Positions 5,364 through 6,338 of a DNA stretch of 6,338 nucleotides are shown piece after piece. The position numbers and the translations under genes were made by a program. Below the pieces are notes generated by a model. The model saw only the letters and a program-made list of their open reading frames with translations. It made no database searches and was not told the DNA's origin. How positions within the stretch are numbered: position 1 is the stretch's first letter; each line of letters starts with the position of its first letter. The stretch comes from Thermoanaerobaculia bacterium (GTDB lineage Bacteria > Acidobacteriota > Thermoanaerobaculia > Multivoradales > UBA5704). The DNA lies in the NCBI GenBank assembly GCA_025937035.1, contig JAICSG010000250.1, positions 1-6,338 on the forward strand, given 5' to 3'.

Positions 5364-6338
5364 GTTTTTTCGTTCCTTGGGATCGGAGAGAGGGCCCGCC
5401 GGAGGATCAGCGCCAAGACCAGCGCGATGAGGCACGGCAGGAGGAGAGGCGTCACCGGCCACAGCAGGCCGGTCCGCTGGAAGACCGGAATCGTCAGGCC
5501 GGCATAGAGTAGCAGGCTTCCCAGCAGGACCGCGAGCACCGGCGCCGGCCGCCGGAGCAGCAATACGGCCGCCGCGGCGAGAGCGGTCCAGAGGGCCGCG
5601 AGGGTCAGGAAGGGGGCCCGCGGCGCGTCGCGCACCGGCAGCCCGGCGGCGAGGGTGGCGACCTGCACCGCCTGGAGCGCGAGGCCTGACACTCTCTCTT
5701 CCCGGCGCGGAACGCGGTGGATGTCGTCGCCCGCGGCCTCGCCTCCCGCCAGAACCAGGCGGCCGCGGAAGATCCAGGGCCTCTTTGCCAGCGCGCCGGG
5801 AACGTCCCGCCAGGAGAGCCAGGTGAAGCGGGAAGGATCGATCCGGTGATCGATCCAGAAATCCTTTCGATCGGCCGCCCGGAGATCGCACGCCGTTTCC
5901 GCCGCCCTCGCGGCCCAGGAGGGGCGCTCGATTCCGGCCTTGTCGCGGAAGCGGACGCGTCCGTGGCGGATCACGCCGTCCGGGTCCTCGTCCAGATTGA
6001 CGAAGCCGAAGAGCGGCGCGGCTCCCTCCCGCCCCAGGGCCACCGCGGTCAAGGCGGATACGCTCTCGATACCGGCGACCTCCTTCTTCTTCGAATCCGA
6101 GAAGGCGGCGAGGGTGAGGTTTTCCCGACGACGGAGCACGAGGTCCGAGAAGGCCTGAGACTCGCTCCACCGTTCAGGCAGCACGACGTCGATCGCCACG
6201 CCGCGCGCTCCCGCGGCGAAGACGCGTTCGAGCGTGCCGGCGATCTCGTCCGCCCGGTCCGCGATCAGCTTGGGACCATCGTCGAGAGTGACCAGCAGGA
6301 TCCGCGGATCGGGATCGATCGGCGGAGCGGTGCGCACC
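5360..6338 (-). CDS. CHASE2-domain membrane protein, 3' part (N-terminus outside window)
   Basis: This is a probable sensory or scaffold protein of the inner membrane with an extracytoplasmic CHASE2 domain. About 325 residues are visible. The stretch DPRILLVTLDDGP near the visible start, followed by GARGVAIDVVLPE, matches the usual opening of CHASE2 after its first membrane helix. The end of the domain is visible as VSGLALQAVQVATLAAGLPV (visible residues about 216-235). Three hydrophobic segments follow at about 242-262, 264-283 and 291-313, then a short basic tail. A GTG lies at 6337-6335, but CHASE2 proteins normally have an N-terminal transmembrane helix that is missing here, so I treat the gene as cut by the window edge. 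No kinase, cyclase or other cytoplasmic output domain follows the helices, which is unusual since many CHASE2 proteins carry one. Its TGA overlaps the ATG of the next gene (ATGA), indicating translational coupling. The domain call is from motif recognition; function is inferred. Confidence 0.85.
   Translation of the reverse strand, partial: VRTAPPIDPDPRILLVTLDDGPKLIADRADEIAGTLERVFAAGARGVAIDVVLPERWSESQAFSDLVLRRRENLTLAAFSDSKKKEVAGIESVSALTAVALGREGAAPLFGFVNLDEDPDGVIRHGRVRFRDKAGIERPSWAARAAETACDLRAADRKDFWIDHRIDPSRFTWLSWRDVPGALAKRPWIFRGRLVLAGGEAAGDDIHRVPRREERVSGLALQAVQVATLAAGLPVRDAPRAPFLTLAALWTALAAAAVLLLRRPAPVLAVLLGSLLLYAGLTIPVFQRTGLLWPVTPLLLPCLIALVLALILRRALSPIPRNEKT

Noticed and set aside
4473..6170. 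Single 565-codon minus-strand frame covering the FecR-like gene
   Set aside because: The N-terminal part is an out-of-frame reading of the CHASE2 gene; the real start is the ATG at 5363 with signal peptide and ATGA overlap.

Overview
The window is a high-GC bacterial segment in which every gene I can support lies on the minus strand, so reading order runs from position 6338 down to 1. The base composition, the PDZ/TPR/CHAT and CHASE2/FecR-like architectures, and the double-glycine peptide leaders with an ETLR/ETIR core would fit Acidobacteriota (for example Thermoanaerobaculia) or another large-genome environmental Gram-negative. This assignment is inference; there is no phylogenetic marker in the window.

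Region 6338-4473 holds the 3' part of a CHASE2-domain membrane protein (N-terminus off the edge) and a secreted FecR-like protein. They overlap by an ATGA, and the FecR-like gene overlaps the next gene by 11 bases. Region 4483-1256 is one large gene for an exported PDZ-TPR-CHAT protein with an intact His/Cys caspase-like dyad. These three genes form a tightly coupled operon whose products should all act at or outside the inner membrane: a sensor-like CHASE2 protein, a FecR-like periplasmic partner and a CHAT protease.

Region 1255-1064 is a 192-base spacer with a short perfect hairpin, an 11-bp direct repeat flanking an AT-rich possible -10, and a 5'-UTR hairpin. Region 1063-333 holds three small tandem genes of 67, 72 and 60 codons. 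Each encodes a leader with the pattern (K/R)-hydrophobic-x-hydrophobic-(S/A)-(K/R)-E-T-(L/I)-R ending in GG, followed by a Cys/Ser/Thr-rich core. They look like class I lanthipeptide-type RiPP precursors. The third appears to start at a TTG placed by a strong AAGGAGG ribosome binding site. No modification enzyme (LanB, LanC, LanM, radical SAM) or transporter is present.

Region 332-1 closes the cluster with a 12-bp-stem hairpin (285-325), an unconvincing 48-codon ORF that may be a decayed fourth precursor, and two copies of a 41-bp-period hairpin repeat at the window edge. The most interesting hypothesis is that an exported caspase-like CHAT protease and its membrane partners act with a family of Cys-rich secreted peptides. 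The evidence for this is adjacency and shared strand only.
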